DNA from: JBATTK01 sp049670505
Lineage (GTDB): Bacteria > Bacteroidota > Bacteroidia > Flavobacteriales > Flavobacteriaceae
DNA length: 64,000 nucleotides
Assembly: GCA_049670505.1 (NCBI GenBank)
Contig: JBATTK010000050.1
Coordinates: 56,386-120,385, forward strand
Direction: 5' to 3'
Position numbers and translations under genes: made by a program. Shown piece after piece: positions 27,501-35,522 of the stretch; position 1 is the first letter of the stretch, and every line of letters starts with the position of its first letter. The notes under the pieces were generated by a model that was not told the origin of the DNA, did no database searches, and saw only the letters and a list, made by a program, of their open reading frames with translations.

Positions 27501-28554
27501 AGAGGATAGCGGCCCTGGACTGGACAAAAAAGAGAAAGAAAAGATTTTTGAACGTTTTTACCGTGTACAACAAAAAGACGACATGGAGGGCACAGGGATA
27601 GGTTTGGCACTTACCAAAGAGATTGTGGAACTATTGCAAGGCAGTATCAAAGTATATGGAGAAAAGGGAATGGGATCTATTTTTGAAGTAGTCCTGCCCT
27701 TGGAATTGACAGAAATTCCGTTAAGCAAATCCATCTCCCCCCTTCAAGAAGGGAGCATAATTGTGGAAAAACCGATAAAATCCAAAAAAGAATTGAACAA
27801 GGTACTATTGGTGGAGGACAACAAAGATTTGCGAAATCATATTAAAAATGTTTTTGGAAACCAATGGCACGTTATTGAGGCCAGTAATGGTGTAGAAGGT
27901 CTGGCCATTGCAAAAGAAGAAATTCCTGATTTAATCATTAGCGACCTTATGATGCCCAACATGGACGGAAATGAACTTTGTCGGAACATTCGTTTAAATC
28001 CCACTACAGACCATATTCCGTTTGTTATGCTTACCGCGAAAGCCTCACAACAAGATAAATTAAAAGGTTTGGAACACGGTGCCAACGACTATCTTACCAA
28101 ACCTTTCAATAACAAAGAACTTCGTTTAAAAGTGAACAACTTGCTGAGGCAAAGGGAAAAAGTACAGAAAAAAATCCAACGAAAGTTACTTGCGTTTCCC
28201 CAACCAGTTGAAGTGCATTCACAGGAAGACCGCTTTATGTACAAACTTAGGGAACTGATTTTTGGTCACCTGACCAATCCCAATTTAAATGTTACCTTTT
28301 TAAGTAGTGAAATGGGTATTAGCAGGGTACAATTGTATCGGAAAGTGCTTGCATCGACGGGGCTTTCCACAACCGATTTTATTCGAAATATCCGTATTCA
28401 TAAAGCAGCGGAATTGTTTAAGGGAAAATGGGGGACGGTTTCTGAGGTTGCCTATGAGGTAGGTTTTAACAACTTATCCTATTTTACCAGATGTTTCAAA
28501 GACATATATGGGTCAACACCCTCCTCTTTTCTTAAAAGTTTTCATCAAGCTTAA
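24580..28554 (+). CDS. Hybrid two-component sensor kinase/response regulator (HTCS)
   Basis: A 1324-residue one-protein two-component system. Order: signal peptide (about 1-23), a periplasmic sensor made of two seven-bladed propellers (about 40-680; recurrent GxxWxGT units such as DSKGYMWFGTTKGL and ATGNIWIGTKTGG), a Y_Y_Y domain (about 690-757), one membrane segment (about 770-792), HisKA with phospho-His827 in NMSHEFRTPL, HATPase_c (NNLVSNAIKF, then DSGPGL), a receiver with phospho-Asp1122 in ISDLMMPNMDG, and a C-terminal AraC-type helix-turn-helix (about 1225-1322). HTCS proteins usually sense oligosaccharides and switch on polysaccharide-use genes, but no susC/susD pair is nearby. The start may be TTG 24580 or GTG 24595. 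Confidence 0.93.
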   Translation: MTLPTVLRFKNLFFIFFFALAYPQQGTTYFRTIALPEGNKQTEVFDLLQDSKGYMWFGTTKGLFRFDGIDFKIYRNEYGDKDTLADDIIYSVEEDATGNIWIGTKTGGISVLNPATDSFSHYRYDPKSIVPFSNYFIADIYKDTKGTMWVGSLGGGLGKYVPKTDAIHYYQKSEEDNSIAHNHVTGIMEDEIGNIWLGFNGGGIAEFNPVTEHFKSYPFSELPDATANFRNNVIRDMYDDGKGNIWLATYGGFNKFTKASGKYTHYDKSNVSLIKNNSLNSISVNDNILYITAYDGQFYKFDLTNELFISSENMDKNIRSGYMDKEKSFWLGSTIGEIIVRSSNLDFSFYSIGKKDNLVSSIVRTKDDIFCGTSFSGLYSGNKNVSLGEDILSDLSILTMEQGFDDTIWIGTNSGGINLYNTKTGENKIVRFQPGNTKGLSHDTVLDIHKDEFGDIWVSTYAGLGQWVDSTRHFLNRGSAQFKDVIRLGKNELWAATNIGIAIIDPITNAFYMKQADPGQPKDSLLHNEVNVLYTPDKDSILIGTKKGLNVFIKSLNKMVNVHEIVDIPYIEIKSITQDQHKKYWMVSDQGILHLDLANGIYKYYDESNGLKANTSWNCSLQFNKKTKTIDLGGIGGYYSFIPAPLHFDKEPVPVTITNVKLFNEDLKGPTRSNTSRSYKSNLELAHDQHMISFSYAGLNFMNPFKISYAYLLEGLDQDWIYTKNRTANFTNLTPGEYTFKVKATNSDGVWNEVPTSFRFIIKPPFWATWWAYLIYILLSISIVYAITRTFILRERLKTSLRLEHMEMKKLQELSDMKSRFFTNMSHEFRTPLTLIAGPVDKLLEHTEDAKTKENLQIVKRNSQQLKRLIDQLLEFSKLEANKVEVKRTTQELFGFLGIISSSFSSLAENNGIHYSVKIPSPELWASFDKEKVEMVINNLVSNAIKFTPESGTVNVSFKTVQEDTGRPQLLIRVEDSGPGLDKKEKEKIFERFYRVQQKDDMEGTGIGLALTKEIVELLQGSIKVYGEKGMGSIFEVVLPLELTEIPLSKSISPLQEGSIIVEKPIKSKKELNKVLLVEDNKDLRNHIKNVFGNQWHVIEASNGVEGLAIAKEEIPDLIISDLMMPNMDGNELCRNIRLNPTTDHIPFVMLTAKASQQDKLKGLEHGANDYLTKPFNNKELRLKVNNLLRQREKVQKKIQRKLLAFPQPVEVHSQEDRFMYKLRELIFGHLTNPNLNVTFLSSEMGISRVQLYRKVLASTGLSTTDFIRNIRIHKAAELFKGKWGTVSEVAYEVGFNNLSYFTRCFKDIYGSTPSSFLKSFHQA

Positions 28555-28783
28555 TTCATCACCCAAATAAGATTATCGGAATTAGGAGGGTAAGCCATCT
28601 CCCGACCACAATTTACCATTTGTTTAAGATGATACCCGGCAGTGTATCAAACGTATTAAAAATTGAAACATCCCTGTTAATCATTCCATTACCTGAAGAC
28701 TAACTTTATAAAAACAAGAAGTGGTCCTTGTCTATTTAGACTAGACACCTACTTCTATAGAAATAACCTTAAATTTTAATCCT

Positions 28784-29272
28784 ATGGAAACGAAAAAAAC
28801 AAGATCGGTCTTTTTTATTTTATTTCTTTTGATGTCTTTTGGTCTCGGAACCTCATGTAGCGATGATGAGGATGATTTTTCATTGGATGGTCCCGGTTTT
28901 TCAGTGTCCGACCTTGCAGGTACTTGGACTGCGACCAGTGCTATTTTCAGTTTAAACGCGGAAGGTCCGGGCCAATCTATTGATATTGTGGAAGAAGGCG
29001 GTTCCGTCACCTTGGTTATCCAGAACAATGGAAGATTTACCATTACTATTTCGGCGCTAGGGGAAACTCCTGAAATATCTACAGGGCGCCTTGCCTTTGA
29101 TGAGGAATTATTGGTCGTGTTCTTTGACGATGACCCAGACGATTTCGACTTTTTTGTCATTGATTTCTCGGGAAATAATCTATCCCTGCAAAACAATACC
29201 TCGGAATTTGATTTTGATGGAGACGGAACCGATGAATCGGCCTCGATAAGCTTAACTTTAGTACGAAATTAA
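28784..29272 (+). CDS. Lipocalin-like lipoprotein of unknown function
   Basis: A 162-residue predicted lipoprotein: a signal (SVFFILFLLMSFGLGTSC, Cys near residue 25) followed by an acidic linker (SDDEDDFSLDG). The mature domain begins DLAGTWTATSAIF, the G-x-W opening of lipocalin-like domains common in Bacteroidetes, and continues as alternating beta strands ending LSLTLVRN. The domain is strongly acidic (FFDDDPDDFDFFVIDF). No ligand can be predicted. It stands alone between the HTCS gene and the msrB pair. Confidence 0.6.
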   Translation: METKKTRSVFFILFLLMSFGLGTSCSDDEDDFSLDGPGFSVSDLAGTWTATSAIFSLNAEGPGQSIDIVEEGGSVTLVIQNNGRFTITISALGETPEISTGRLAFDEELLVVFFDDDPDDFDFFVIDFSGNNLSLQNNTSEFDFDGDGTDESASISLTLVRN

Positions 29273-29445
29273 TTTCGCTGAACAACTTGTTTATATCCCA
29301 ATAATAGGGAAGAATTGCAGATCCATATCATCTGGTTAATTATTGAATAGCGTAAAGGAAAACCCCGTCAAATTTCAAATTTTGCCGTAAATTTGAAAGG
29401 AAGCACATGGTACTACGTCTAAAAAAAGGCATAAAAAATAGAGCT

Positions 29446-29949
29446 ATGATAAAAAAAATAATTTTTTCCCTTTGTATCGTATTGGCGGGCTGTAAAGGAA
29501 TTTCTCAAGAAAAAGAACTGGCCATGGAGAAGGGCAAAGAGCAGGAAGAGACTTTTAAAGTAGTAAAAACCGATGCGGAATGGCGCGGCGAACTTACCGA
29601 TATGCAGTATTATATATTGCGTAGAAAAGGCACGGAAAATGCCTTTACCAGTATCTTTTTGGATCATAAGGAAGAAGGAGTGTATGTCTGTGGAGGTTGC
29701 GGAGCAAAACTTTTTAAAAGCGAGCATAAATTTGATTCCGGTACCGGATGGCCCAGTTTTGATAGGGAAATAGAAGGAAGCGTATCCTTTGATACGGATT
29801 ATAAGATAGGGTACGCCCGCACGGAGGAACACTGTGCCACTTGCGGCGGCCATTTGGGCCATGTGTTCAATGACGGACCCATTGCGACCACGGGTAAAAG
29901 GCACTGTATCAATGGGGCCGCATTAGAATTTATCCCAACGGAAAAATAG
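29446..29949 (+). CDS. msrB: Peptide-methionine (R)-S-oxide reductase, lipoprotein form
   Basis: A 167-residue MsrB that reduces methionine R-sulfoxide in proteins. The start at 29446 gives a lipoprotein signal MIKKIIFSLCIVLAGC (Cys16), so this copy acts outside the cytoplasm, unlike the next gene. Zinc-binding pairs are CGGCG and CATCGG; further marks are TGWPSF, GHLGHVF and the catalytic Cys154 in RHCINGAALEF. An upstream in-frame ATG at 29407 would add 13 residues before the signal and is unlikely. The second msrB begins 43-55 nt later in the same direction. Confidence 0.92.
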   Translation: MIKKIIFSLCIVLAGCKGISQEKELAMEKGKEQEETFKVVKTDAEWRGELTDMQYYILRRKGTENAFTSIFLDHKEEGVYVCGGCGAKLFKSEHKFDSGTGWPSFDREIEGSVSFDTDYKIGYARTEEHCATCGGHLGHVFNDGPIATTGKRHCINGAALEFIPTEK

Positions 29950-30004
29950 CGTAATTGTAAGATGCTGAATTAGGTTCAGGGTCGGATTTTAAATGAACAT
30001 TGCT

Positions 30005-30409
30005 ATGCAAAAAAAATATGCAGTAGATAAGACAGCGGAAGAGTGGAAAACCCAACTTTCCGATGATGAATATCGTGTGCTTCGTAAAAAGGGCACCGAA
30101 TATCCGCATACCGGAAAATTCAATTTACATTTTGAGAACGGGGATTACCACTGTAAAGCGTGTAACGCCAAACTTTTTGAAAGTGCGCATAAGTTCGAAA
30201 GTGGTTGCGGATGGCCATCCTTTGATGAAGCCGTGGAAGGCGCTATAGAATATATTCGGGACAACACGCATGGGATGATCCGTACGGAGACCGTTTGTGC
30301 CAATTGTGGAAGTCATCTGGGGCATGTCTTTAATGATGGCCCCAGGGAAACCACCGGACAACGGTATTGTATTAATTCCGTAAGTATCGACTTTGATCCT
30401 TCTAAATGA
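30005..30409 (+). CDS. msrB: Peptide-methionine (R)-S-oxide reductase, cytoplasmic form
   Basis: A 134-residue MsrB without a signal peptide. It has the zinc pairs CKAC and CANCG, CGWPSF, GSHLGHVF and the catalytic Cys122 in RYCINSVSIDF. I prefer the ATG at 30005 (MQKKYAVDKTAEEW), which matches the normal MsrB N-terminus; an ATG at 29993 would add four residues. Together with the preceding lipoprotein copy it would protect methionines on both sides of the membrane. The two proteins differ enough in sequence that the duplication is not recent. Confidence 0.92.
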   Translation: MQKKYAVDKTAEEWKTQLSDDEYRVLRKKGTEYPHTGKFNLHFENGDYHCKACNAKLFESAHKFESGCGWPSFDEAVEGAIEYIRDNTHGMIRTETVCANCGSHLGHVFNDGPRETTGQRYCINSVSIDFDPSK

Positions 30410-30458
30410 TTTTGGTCCAAAGGTTTTTTGGTGCAAACTATATGATTAGGGCTAGACC

Positions 30459-30986
30459 ATGAACTATACATCAAATTATTTAAAAAGCGTCCTTTTTGAA
30501 TTTCAGCGCTACAAGACCCTGGGCGATAAAACCTTTGACCAATTAAGGGAAGAGGATATTCATTGGACATATAACAAAGATGACAATAGCATAGCGCTCA
30601 TTGTTAAACATATGGCAGGCAATATGTTGAGCAGGTGGACCAATTTCCAGACCGAAGATGGCGAAAAATCCTGGCGCGACCGAGAGGCGGAATTTAAAAA
30701 TCCCTACCCTACTATGTCCATGATGAAAAAAGCGTGGGAAGAAGGTTGGGCCTGTCTTTTTCATGCTTTGGAATCCATAAACGACAAGAACTTTGACGCT
30801 CCCATCAAAATTAGAAACGAAACGCATACCACAATAGAGGCCGTAAACCGGCAATTGGCCCATTATGCAAATCATGTGGGGCAAATTATACTTATGGGCA
30901 AAATGATCAAAGGCCCGGAATGGGTTTCCTTATCTATTCCGAAAGGCGGTTCCGAGGCTTTTAACCAAAAGAAATTTTCCAAATAA
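30459..30986 (+). CDS. DUF1572 (DinB-like) protein
   Basis: A 175-residue cytoplasmic protein of the DinB/YfiT-like helical-bundle superfamily. It begins NYLKSVLFEFQRYKTLGDKTF and contains the three metal-ligand histidine regions expected: DIHWTYNKDDNSIALIVKHMAGNML, an acidic middle, and QLAHYANHVGQIILMGK. This group is annotated DUF1572; relatives include thiol-transferases, but no activity is known for this branch. It lies about 50 nt after msrB and may be co-transcribed. A weak hairpin at 31016-31036 follows. Confidence 0.8.
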   Translation: MNYTSNYLKSVLFEFQRYKTLGDKTFDQLREEDIHWTYNKDDNSIALIVKHMAGNMLSRWTNFQTEDGEKSWRDREAEFKNPYPTMSMMKKAWEEGWACLFHALESINDKNFDAPIKIRNETHTTIEAVNRQLAHYANHVGQIILMGKMIKGPEWVSLSIPKGGSEAFNQKKFSK

Positions 30987-31015
30987 GATCCCTCCCTATC
31001 TTTATATTAATTTTT

Positions 31016-31040
31016 GAAAGCCAACTATGGGCTTTCATTT
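31016..31040 (+). terminator. Weak terminator-like hairpin before lpd
   Basis: GAAAGCC (31016-31022) pairs with GGCTTTC (31030-31036), followed by ATTTTGGTTT. The stem is only 7 bp and the T-tract is interrupted, so termination is probably partial. Confidence 0.45.
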
Positions 31041-31048
31041 TGGTTTCG

Positions 31049-31056
31049 TAACTTTG
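31049..31056 (+). promoter_or_regulatory. Probable -7 element of the lpd promoter
   Basis: TAACTTTG fits the Bacteroidetes -7 consensus TAnnTTTG and lies 35 nt upstream of the lpd ATG. I could not find a TTG at the proper distance upstream, so the assignment is tentative. Confidence 0.35.
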
Positions 31057-31090
31057 CAACTTGATTTTTAGACATTAAAAATTTATATAC

Positions 31091-32482
31091 ATGAGCAATT
31101 TCGATGTTATTGTTTTAGGTAGTGGACCAGGTGGTTATGTAACAGCTATTAGGGCTTCACAATTAGGATTAAAAACCGCTATAATAGAAAAAGAAAGTCT
31201 TGGTGGTGTGTGCTTAAATTGGGGATGCATACCAACTAAAGCATTGTTGAAATCCGCTCAAGTATTTGAATATCTGCAACATGCCGAAGATTATGGACTT
31301 AAAGTTGACGGGGTAGACAAGGATTTTGATGCCGTGGTACAACGAAGCAGGGGCGTGGCCGATGGTATGAGCAAAGGCGTGCAGTTCCTAATGAAAAAAA
31401 ATAAAATTGAAGTCCTTAACGGATTTGGAAAACTAAAATCCGGTAAAAAAATCACGGTAACCGATGCCGATGACAAGGAAACGGAATATACCGCGTCCCA
31501 CATTATCATTGCTACCGGTGCCCGTAGTAGAGAACTTCCAAGTTTACCACAGGACGGGAAGAAAGTCATTGGTTATAGAGAGGCAATGACATTGGAAAAA
31601 CAGCCCAAAAGTATGATCGTTGTGGGTAGTGGGGCTATCGGGATAGAATTTGCCTATTTCTATAATGCCATGGGTACCGAAGTTACGGTGGTGGAATATT
31701 TGCCCAATATTGTTCCCGTAGAAGATGAGGAGGTATCCAAGCAATTGGCACGGAGTTTCAAGAAGGCGGGTGTAAAAATAAAAACTTCGGCGGAAGTTAC
31801 CCAAGTGGATACTTCTGGCGAGGGTGTAAAAGCCACTATTAAGACCGCCAAGGGAGAAGAAGTATTGGAAGCTGAGATTGTACTCTCGGCCGTTGGTATA
31901 AAAACCAATATTGAAAATATAGGATTGGAAGAGGTAGGCATCGCCGTTGATCGGGACAAAATCATAGTGAACGATTACTACCAGACCAATATTCCCGGAT
32001 ATTATGCCATTGGGGACGTGACCCCAGGACAGGCCTTGGCGCATGTAGCTTCTGCCGAAGGGATTCTTTGTGTTGAAAAAATCGCTGGAATGCATGTGGA
32101 ACCTTTGGATTATGGTAATATCCCTGGATGTACTTATTGTATGCCGGAAGTGGCTTCCGTAGGTATGACCGAAAAACAGGCCATAGAAAAGGGATTCGAT
32201 ATTAAAGTAGGCAAATTTCCCTTCTCCGCTAGTGGAAAGGCGAAAGCCTCAGGGAATGCAGATGGTTTTGTAAAAGTAATCTTTGATGCCAAATACGGAG
32301 AATGGCTGGGATGCCATATGATAGGTGCCGGTGTTACCGATATGATCGCAGAGGCGGTGGTAGCCCGTAAACTGGAAACTACAGGACATGAAGTGTTAAA
32401 AGCGGTGCATCCCCATCCCACTATGAGCGAGGCGGTTATGGAAGCGGTAGCCGATGCCTATGATGAAGTAATCCATTTGTAA
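31091..32482 (+). CDS. lpdA: Dihydrolipoyl dehydrogenase
   Basis: A 463-residue FAD-dependent disulfide oxidoreductase, the E3 component that re-oxidises dihydrolipoamide for the 2-oxoacid dehydrogenase complexes and the glycine cleavage system. The FAD-binding GSGPGGYVTAIRA is at the N-terminus, the redox disulfide is Cys41/Cys46 in GGVCLNWGCIPTK, the NAD fold has VGSGAIGIEFAYF, and the C-terminal active-site pair is His442/Glu447 in HPHPTMSEAV. Length is standard. No E1 or E2 gene is nearby, so it probably serves several complexes. Confidence 0.95.
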   Translation: MSNFDVIVLGSGPGGYVTAIRASQLGLKTAIIEKESLGGVCLNWGCIPTKALLKSAQVFEYLQHAEDYGLKVDGVDKDFDAVVQRSRGVADGMSKGVQFLMKKNKIEVLNGFGKLKSGKKITVTDADDKETEYTASHIIIATGARSRELPSLPQDGKKVIGYREAMTLEKQPKSMIVVGSGAIGIEFAYFYNAMGTEVTVVEYLPNIVPVEDEEVSKQLARSFKKAGVKIKTSAEVTQVDTSGEGVKATIKTAKGEEVLEAEIVLSAVGIKTNIENIGLEEVGIAVDRDKIIVNDYYQTNIPGYYAIGDVTPGQALAHVASAEGILCVEKIAGMHVEPLDYGNIPGCTYCMPEVASVGMTEKQAIEKGFDIKVGKFPFSASGKAKASGNADGFVKVIFDAKYGEWLGCHMIGAGVTDMIAEAVVARKLETTGHEVLKAVHPHPTMSEAVMEAVADAYDEVIHL

Positions 32483-32795
32483 TATCGGTTTGTACAAGAA
32501 AGCGCTTATTGGTTTTGACCGAAATATACGTTGTTTTTAAAAACCATGAAATTGCAAAGAGCTATTGGGTTATTAAATTATTTGTTATGTCATTTCGATA
32601 CGATTTTCTATTCGAAAATCACTTAATGACCTTTTTCGGTGCCTGAGTGATTGCCCGGCAATCGTATCGAAGGCACATGGTCAAATATGAAATAGCTTCT
32701 TAGAAACGGAAAGTCTTGTACTAAAAGTGCCTGCGGTAGCTAAGGTTTCATCTAACGATTGTAATCAATGAACAAACTTCTCAATCTTTTGAAAA
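32483..32795. other. Gene-free gap carrying a palindromic repeat
   Basis: No gene is supported in these 313 nt. Their main content is the palindromic element at 32588-32693. I see no clear terminator right after lpd. Confidence 0.6.
32588..32693. repeat. Palindromic intergenic repeat, full copy
   Basis: The left arm TGTCATTTCGATACGATT (32588-32605) is inversely repeated as AATCGTATCGAA (32660-32671), followed by GGCACATGGTCAAATATG. A shorter copy with the same right half occurs at 13044-13094. No reading frame is conserved between the two, so it looks like a REP-type or small non-autonomous element. Confidence 0.65.
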
Positions 32796-33077
32796 ATGCT
32801 TAAAACGTTTAGACTAACCGCCATTCTTGAGGGTATATCCTATTTATTGCTTTTTGCCTTGGGCATGCCCTTAAAGTACTGGGGTAAAATTCCTGAACCC
32901 AATATTTATATTGGCTATGCACATGGATTTCTATTTATCGCTTTTGTGGTATTGGCCGCAGTATTCTGCTATGAAAAACGGTGGTCCCTAAAGCGCTTTG
33001 CAGTATTGTTTATTGCTTCGCTCCTACCCTTCGGCACTTTTTATATCGATAAAAAATATTTGAGAAATCCATCCTAG
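32796..33077 (+). CDS. DUF3817 small membrane protein
   Basis: A 93-residue protein with three predicted membrane segments (LEGISYLLLFALGMPLKY, HGFLFIAFVVLAAVFCY and FAVLFIASLLPFGTFYI). It starts MLKTFRLTAILEGISYLLL and ends FYIDKKYLRNPS, both strong marks of the DUF3817 family. The family also appears as a C-terminal part of some transporters; its function is unknown. It converges with the sugar dehydrogenase gene, only 34 nt away, with no obvious hairpin between them. Confidence 0.82.
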   Translation: MLKTFRLTAILEGISYLLLFALGMPLKYWGKIPEPNIYIGYAHGFLFIAFVVLAAVFCYEKRWSLKRFAVLFIASLLPFGTFYIDKKYLRNPS

Positions 33078-33111
33078 TAGTCGATTACACAGGCAGTCAT
33101 TTATTCGGAGG

Positions 33112-34296
33112 CTATTGGGAAGGCTGCTCAAACCGATAAATAGATCCATCAAAACTACAGATGTACAGTTCATTGTTGGTATCCGTACCAAAGGAGGCAA
33201 TACCCAGATCGGTATCTATTAGAAGGGTGTTTGTAGGGTCGGTATTGGTGGTAAGCGCCCAAATACGCCCGGATATAAAATCGCCGTAAATATAGCGTCC
33301 CTGCAATTCAGGCACTAGACTTCCCCTATACACATATCCTCCGGTTATGGAAACATCGCCCTGATCCTGGTTATATTCAAATACGGGTAGGGTCAGACCC
33401 GTTTGGTCGCAATTGTCACTTTCGAAACATTCGGTTCCCTCCAAAATATTCCAACCATAATTATTACCGCTTTCCAGAATATTGATCTCTTCCAGTCTAT
33501 CCTGTCCTACATCACCGCTCCATAACAGCCCCGTTTGGATGTCAAAACTCATTCTCCAAGGATTTCGAAGCCCATAAGCAAAAATCTCCCCTCTGACATT
33601 TACATCGTCCACAAAGGGATTATCGGTGGGAATGGCATAGTTGAGGCCGTTTTCCGTACGATCTACATCTATCCGTAAAACAGCTCCTAGAAGATTAGCT
33701 CTATTCTGTGCATTTCCCTGTGGATCTCCTCCGGAACCTCCATCCCCCGAAGCGATATACAGAAATCCATCAGGGCCAAATGCCAATTGACCCCCGTTAT
33801 GGTTGGTAAACGGTTGCGGGATTTCCAATAAGATGAGTTCACTAGTCCCATCTGCGACATTGGAATCGGTTGAAGACACTTGAAAACGTGAAACTACGGA
33901 TAGGTTCGTGGAAGGATTGTAACACACGTAAAAAAAACCATTCGTGGCAAAGTCAGGATGAAAGGCCATTCCCAACAGTCCTTGTTCATCTGCCTCATTG
34001 GATACGGCATCATCAATGTCCAAAAAAACGGTGGACCTGGCAACATCCGCTACATTAGGAAATACCCGGACTATACCTCTTTGCTCCACTACAAAGATAC
34101 GATCGGTGCCATCATCCGGACTCTGTAAATCCAGCGGTCGGCCAAAACGTAGTTCCGGAAAAGCGTTTACCAACACCAAAGAACTTGGATCCGGCGGAGT
34201 GGTAGGGTCCGTTCCATTGGTACCATTGTCATCGGAATTGCAGGAGAACGAGAAAATAAGAAGGGTGATAACCAATTTTTCGATAGTAGTTTTCAT
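33112..34296 (-). CDS. PQQ-dependent sugar dehydrogenase-like lipoprotein
   Basis: A 394-residue exported beta-propeller of the glucose/sorbosone dehydrogenase (GSDH) family. A lipoprotein signal ends at Cys19 (LVITLLIFSFSC). Family segments include RIFVVEQRGIVRVF, EQGLLGMAFHPDF, NHNGGQLAFGPDGFLYIASGDGG, GLRNPWRMSFD and GDVGQDRLEEINI; the His of TNHNGG corresponds to the catalytic base in soluble glucose dehydrogenases. Members oxidise aldoses with PQQ, but many propeller relatives have no proven activity. Copy 3 of the TTAAGAGACYGTTTTG motif lies 17 nt upstream. Confidence 0.88.
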   Translation of the reverse strand: MKTTIEKLVITLLIFSFSCNSDDNGTNGTDPTTPPDPSSLVLVNAFPELRFGRPLDLQSPDDGTDRIFVVEQRGIVRVFPNVADVARSTVFLDIDDAVSNEADEQGLLGMAFHPDFATNGFFYVCYNPSTNLSVVSRFQVSSTDSNVADGTSELILLEIPQPFTNHNGGQLAFGPDGFLYIASGDGGSGGDPQGNAQNRANLLGAVLRIDVDRTENGLNYAIPTDNPFVDDVNVRGEIFAYGLRNPWRMSFDIQTGLLWSGDVGQDRLEEINILESGNNYGWNILEGTECFESDNCDQTGLTLPVFEYNQDQGDVSITGGYVYRGSLVPELQGRYIYGDFISGRIWALTTNTDPTNTLLIDTDLGIASFGTDTNNELYICSFDGSIYRFEQPSQ

Positions 34297-34312
34297 AGGT
34301 GATGGGGGTATA

Positions 34313-34329
34313 CCAAAACAGTCTCTTAA
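34313..34329 (-). repeat. TTAAGAGACYGTTTTG motif, minus-strand copy
   Basis: The minus strand reads TTAAGAGACTGTTTTGG here, 17 nt upstream of the sugar dehydrogenase start and in the same orientation as that gene. It matches the copies at 23641 and 38078. Confidence 0.5.
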
Positions 34330-34391
34330 TATAGAACGTGTAACCTTCCTTCCAAAGTATGCAGATTGATAAATTGTTAAAAACTATGCTC

Positions 34392-35108
34392 TCAAGGGAG
34401 CAGGTCGCAATACCAAAAGGAGGTGTCCCAAGAATGGTCGTTCGGGGAAACGACATCATCATCCTCCGATGGAGTGTAGCCCCTAAGCACTTTATCTCCT
34501 ACGGTATAATCTATGGGCCTGCTAAAAATTGGTCCATCAAAAACAAAAGTATGGAACTCCCCATTTTCACCGCATACATCCACTTCTGGAGGCAAATCCT
34601 CAAGAAAACCCCTATCTATGATCCTGCCACAAAAAGAGGAATCCAAAAGCTTGGCATTCACACAGACCGTGATGGCCTTAAATCCCAAATCCAAAAATTC
34701 CAATACCAGGGCCCTGGTATTTTGTTTCCAAAGTGGGAACAGCCCTTGGACACCAACTTCGGCCAACTTTTCCTCCCGATAGGCTTTTAGATCTTCTAAA
34801 AAAATATCCCCAAAAACACCGTAGCCATATCCTTCGGCGATCAGATTGGCCATCGCATCCCTCATTTTAGCATTATAGGAAGCCATGGAAAGATTCCCGT
34901 TCAACTCAATTTTAGTAAGCGGTATTCCAATGGATTTGGCCTGATCCTCTAGTAAGGGGGTTCTTAGTCCATGCATGGAAACCCTTTGGTGATCGGTATT
35001 TACGGTCGTGACCAGCCTTGAGACCTCATATCTCCCTTCTTTCAAAATTCGATATAGCGCCAAACAGGAATCTTTACCACTACTCCAATTAAAATATGCT
35101 TTCTCCAA
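34392..35108 (-). CDS. Dph6-like ATP pyrophosphatase
   Basis: A 238-residue PP-loop ATPase of the diphthine-ammonia ligase (Dph6/ATP_bind_4) family. The N-terminal KAYFNWSSGKDSCLALYR holds the SGGKDS-type motif, and GVFGDIFLEDLKAYREE and CGENGEFHTFVFDGPIF are characteristic. Bacteria have no diphthamide, so the substrate must differ. The start codon is TTG at 35108, directly abutting the aroQ stop, so the two genes are translationally linked. No ATG gives a better start. Confidence 0.85.
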   Translation of the reverse strand: MEKAYFNWSSGKDSCLALYRILKEGRYEVSRLVTTVNTDHQRVSMHGLRTPLLEDQAKSIGIPLTKIELNGNLSMASYNAKMRDAMANLIAEGYGYGVFGDIFLEDLKAYREEKLAEVGVQGLFPLWKQNTRALVLEFLDLGFKAITVCVNAKLLDSSFCGRIIDRGFLEDLPPEVDVCGENGEFHTFVFDGPIFSRPIDYTVGDKVLRGYTPSEDDDVVSPNDHSWDTSFWYCDLLP

Positions 35109-35522
35109 CTATAAAAAACTAAAGATTGCAAGATCATAACTTTGTAGGCCAAAGCCCAGAATCACTCCCTTTGCCCCGGAAGAGATATAGGAGACATGTC
35201 TAAAATCCTCCCGTTTAAACGTATTGGAAATATGCACCTCTATAACAGGGGTTTCAATGGCCTTTACCGCATCGCCTATTCCTACCGAAGTATGGGTATA
35301 GGAAGCAGCGTTCAAAATAATACCATCGTAGGAAAAACCGGTTTCCTGTAACTTATCTATAAGCTCTCCTTCAATGTTGGACTGAAAATAATCCAATTGA
35401 ATATTCCCGAACTTAGACCGCAATTGGTCAAGGTACTCCTCAAAAGTAGTACTCCCGTAGACTTCCGGTTCCCGCTTGCCCAATAGGTTTAGATTGGGTC
35501 CGTTGATAATCATTAGTTTCAT
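35109..35522 (-). CDS. aroQ: Type II 3-dehydroquinate dehydratase
   Basis: A 137-residue cytoplasmic enzyme that dehydrates 3-dehydroquinate to 3-dehydroshikimate in the shikimate pathway. The N-terminus MKLMIINGPNLNLLGKREPE leads to the catalytic Tyr22. Further on are the active-site segments ILNAASYTHTSVGIGDAV and EVHISN (base-orienting His) and a C-terminal FGLQSYDLA. It is slightly short but complete. It forms a two-gene leftward unit with the Dph6-like gene. Confidence 0.94.
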   Translation of the reverse strand: MKLMIINGPNLNLLGKREPEVYGSTTFEEYLDQLRSKFGNIQLDYFQSNIEGELIDKLQETGFSYDGIILNAASYTHTSVGIGDAVKAIETPVIEVHISNTFKREDFRHVSYISSGAKGVILGFGLQSYDLAIFSFL

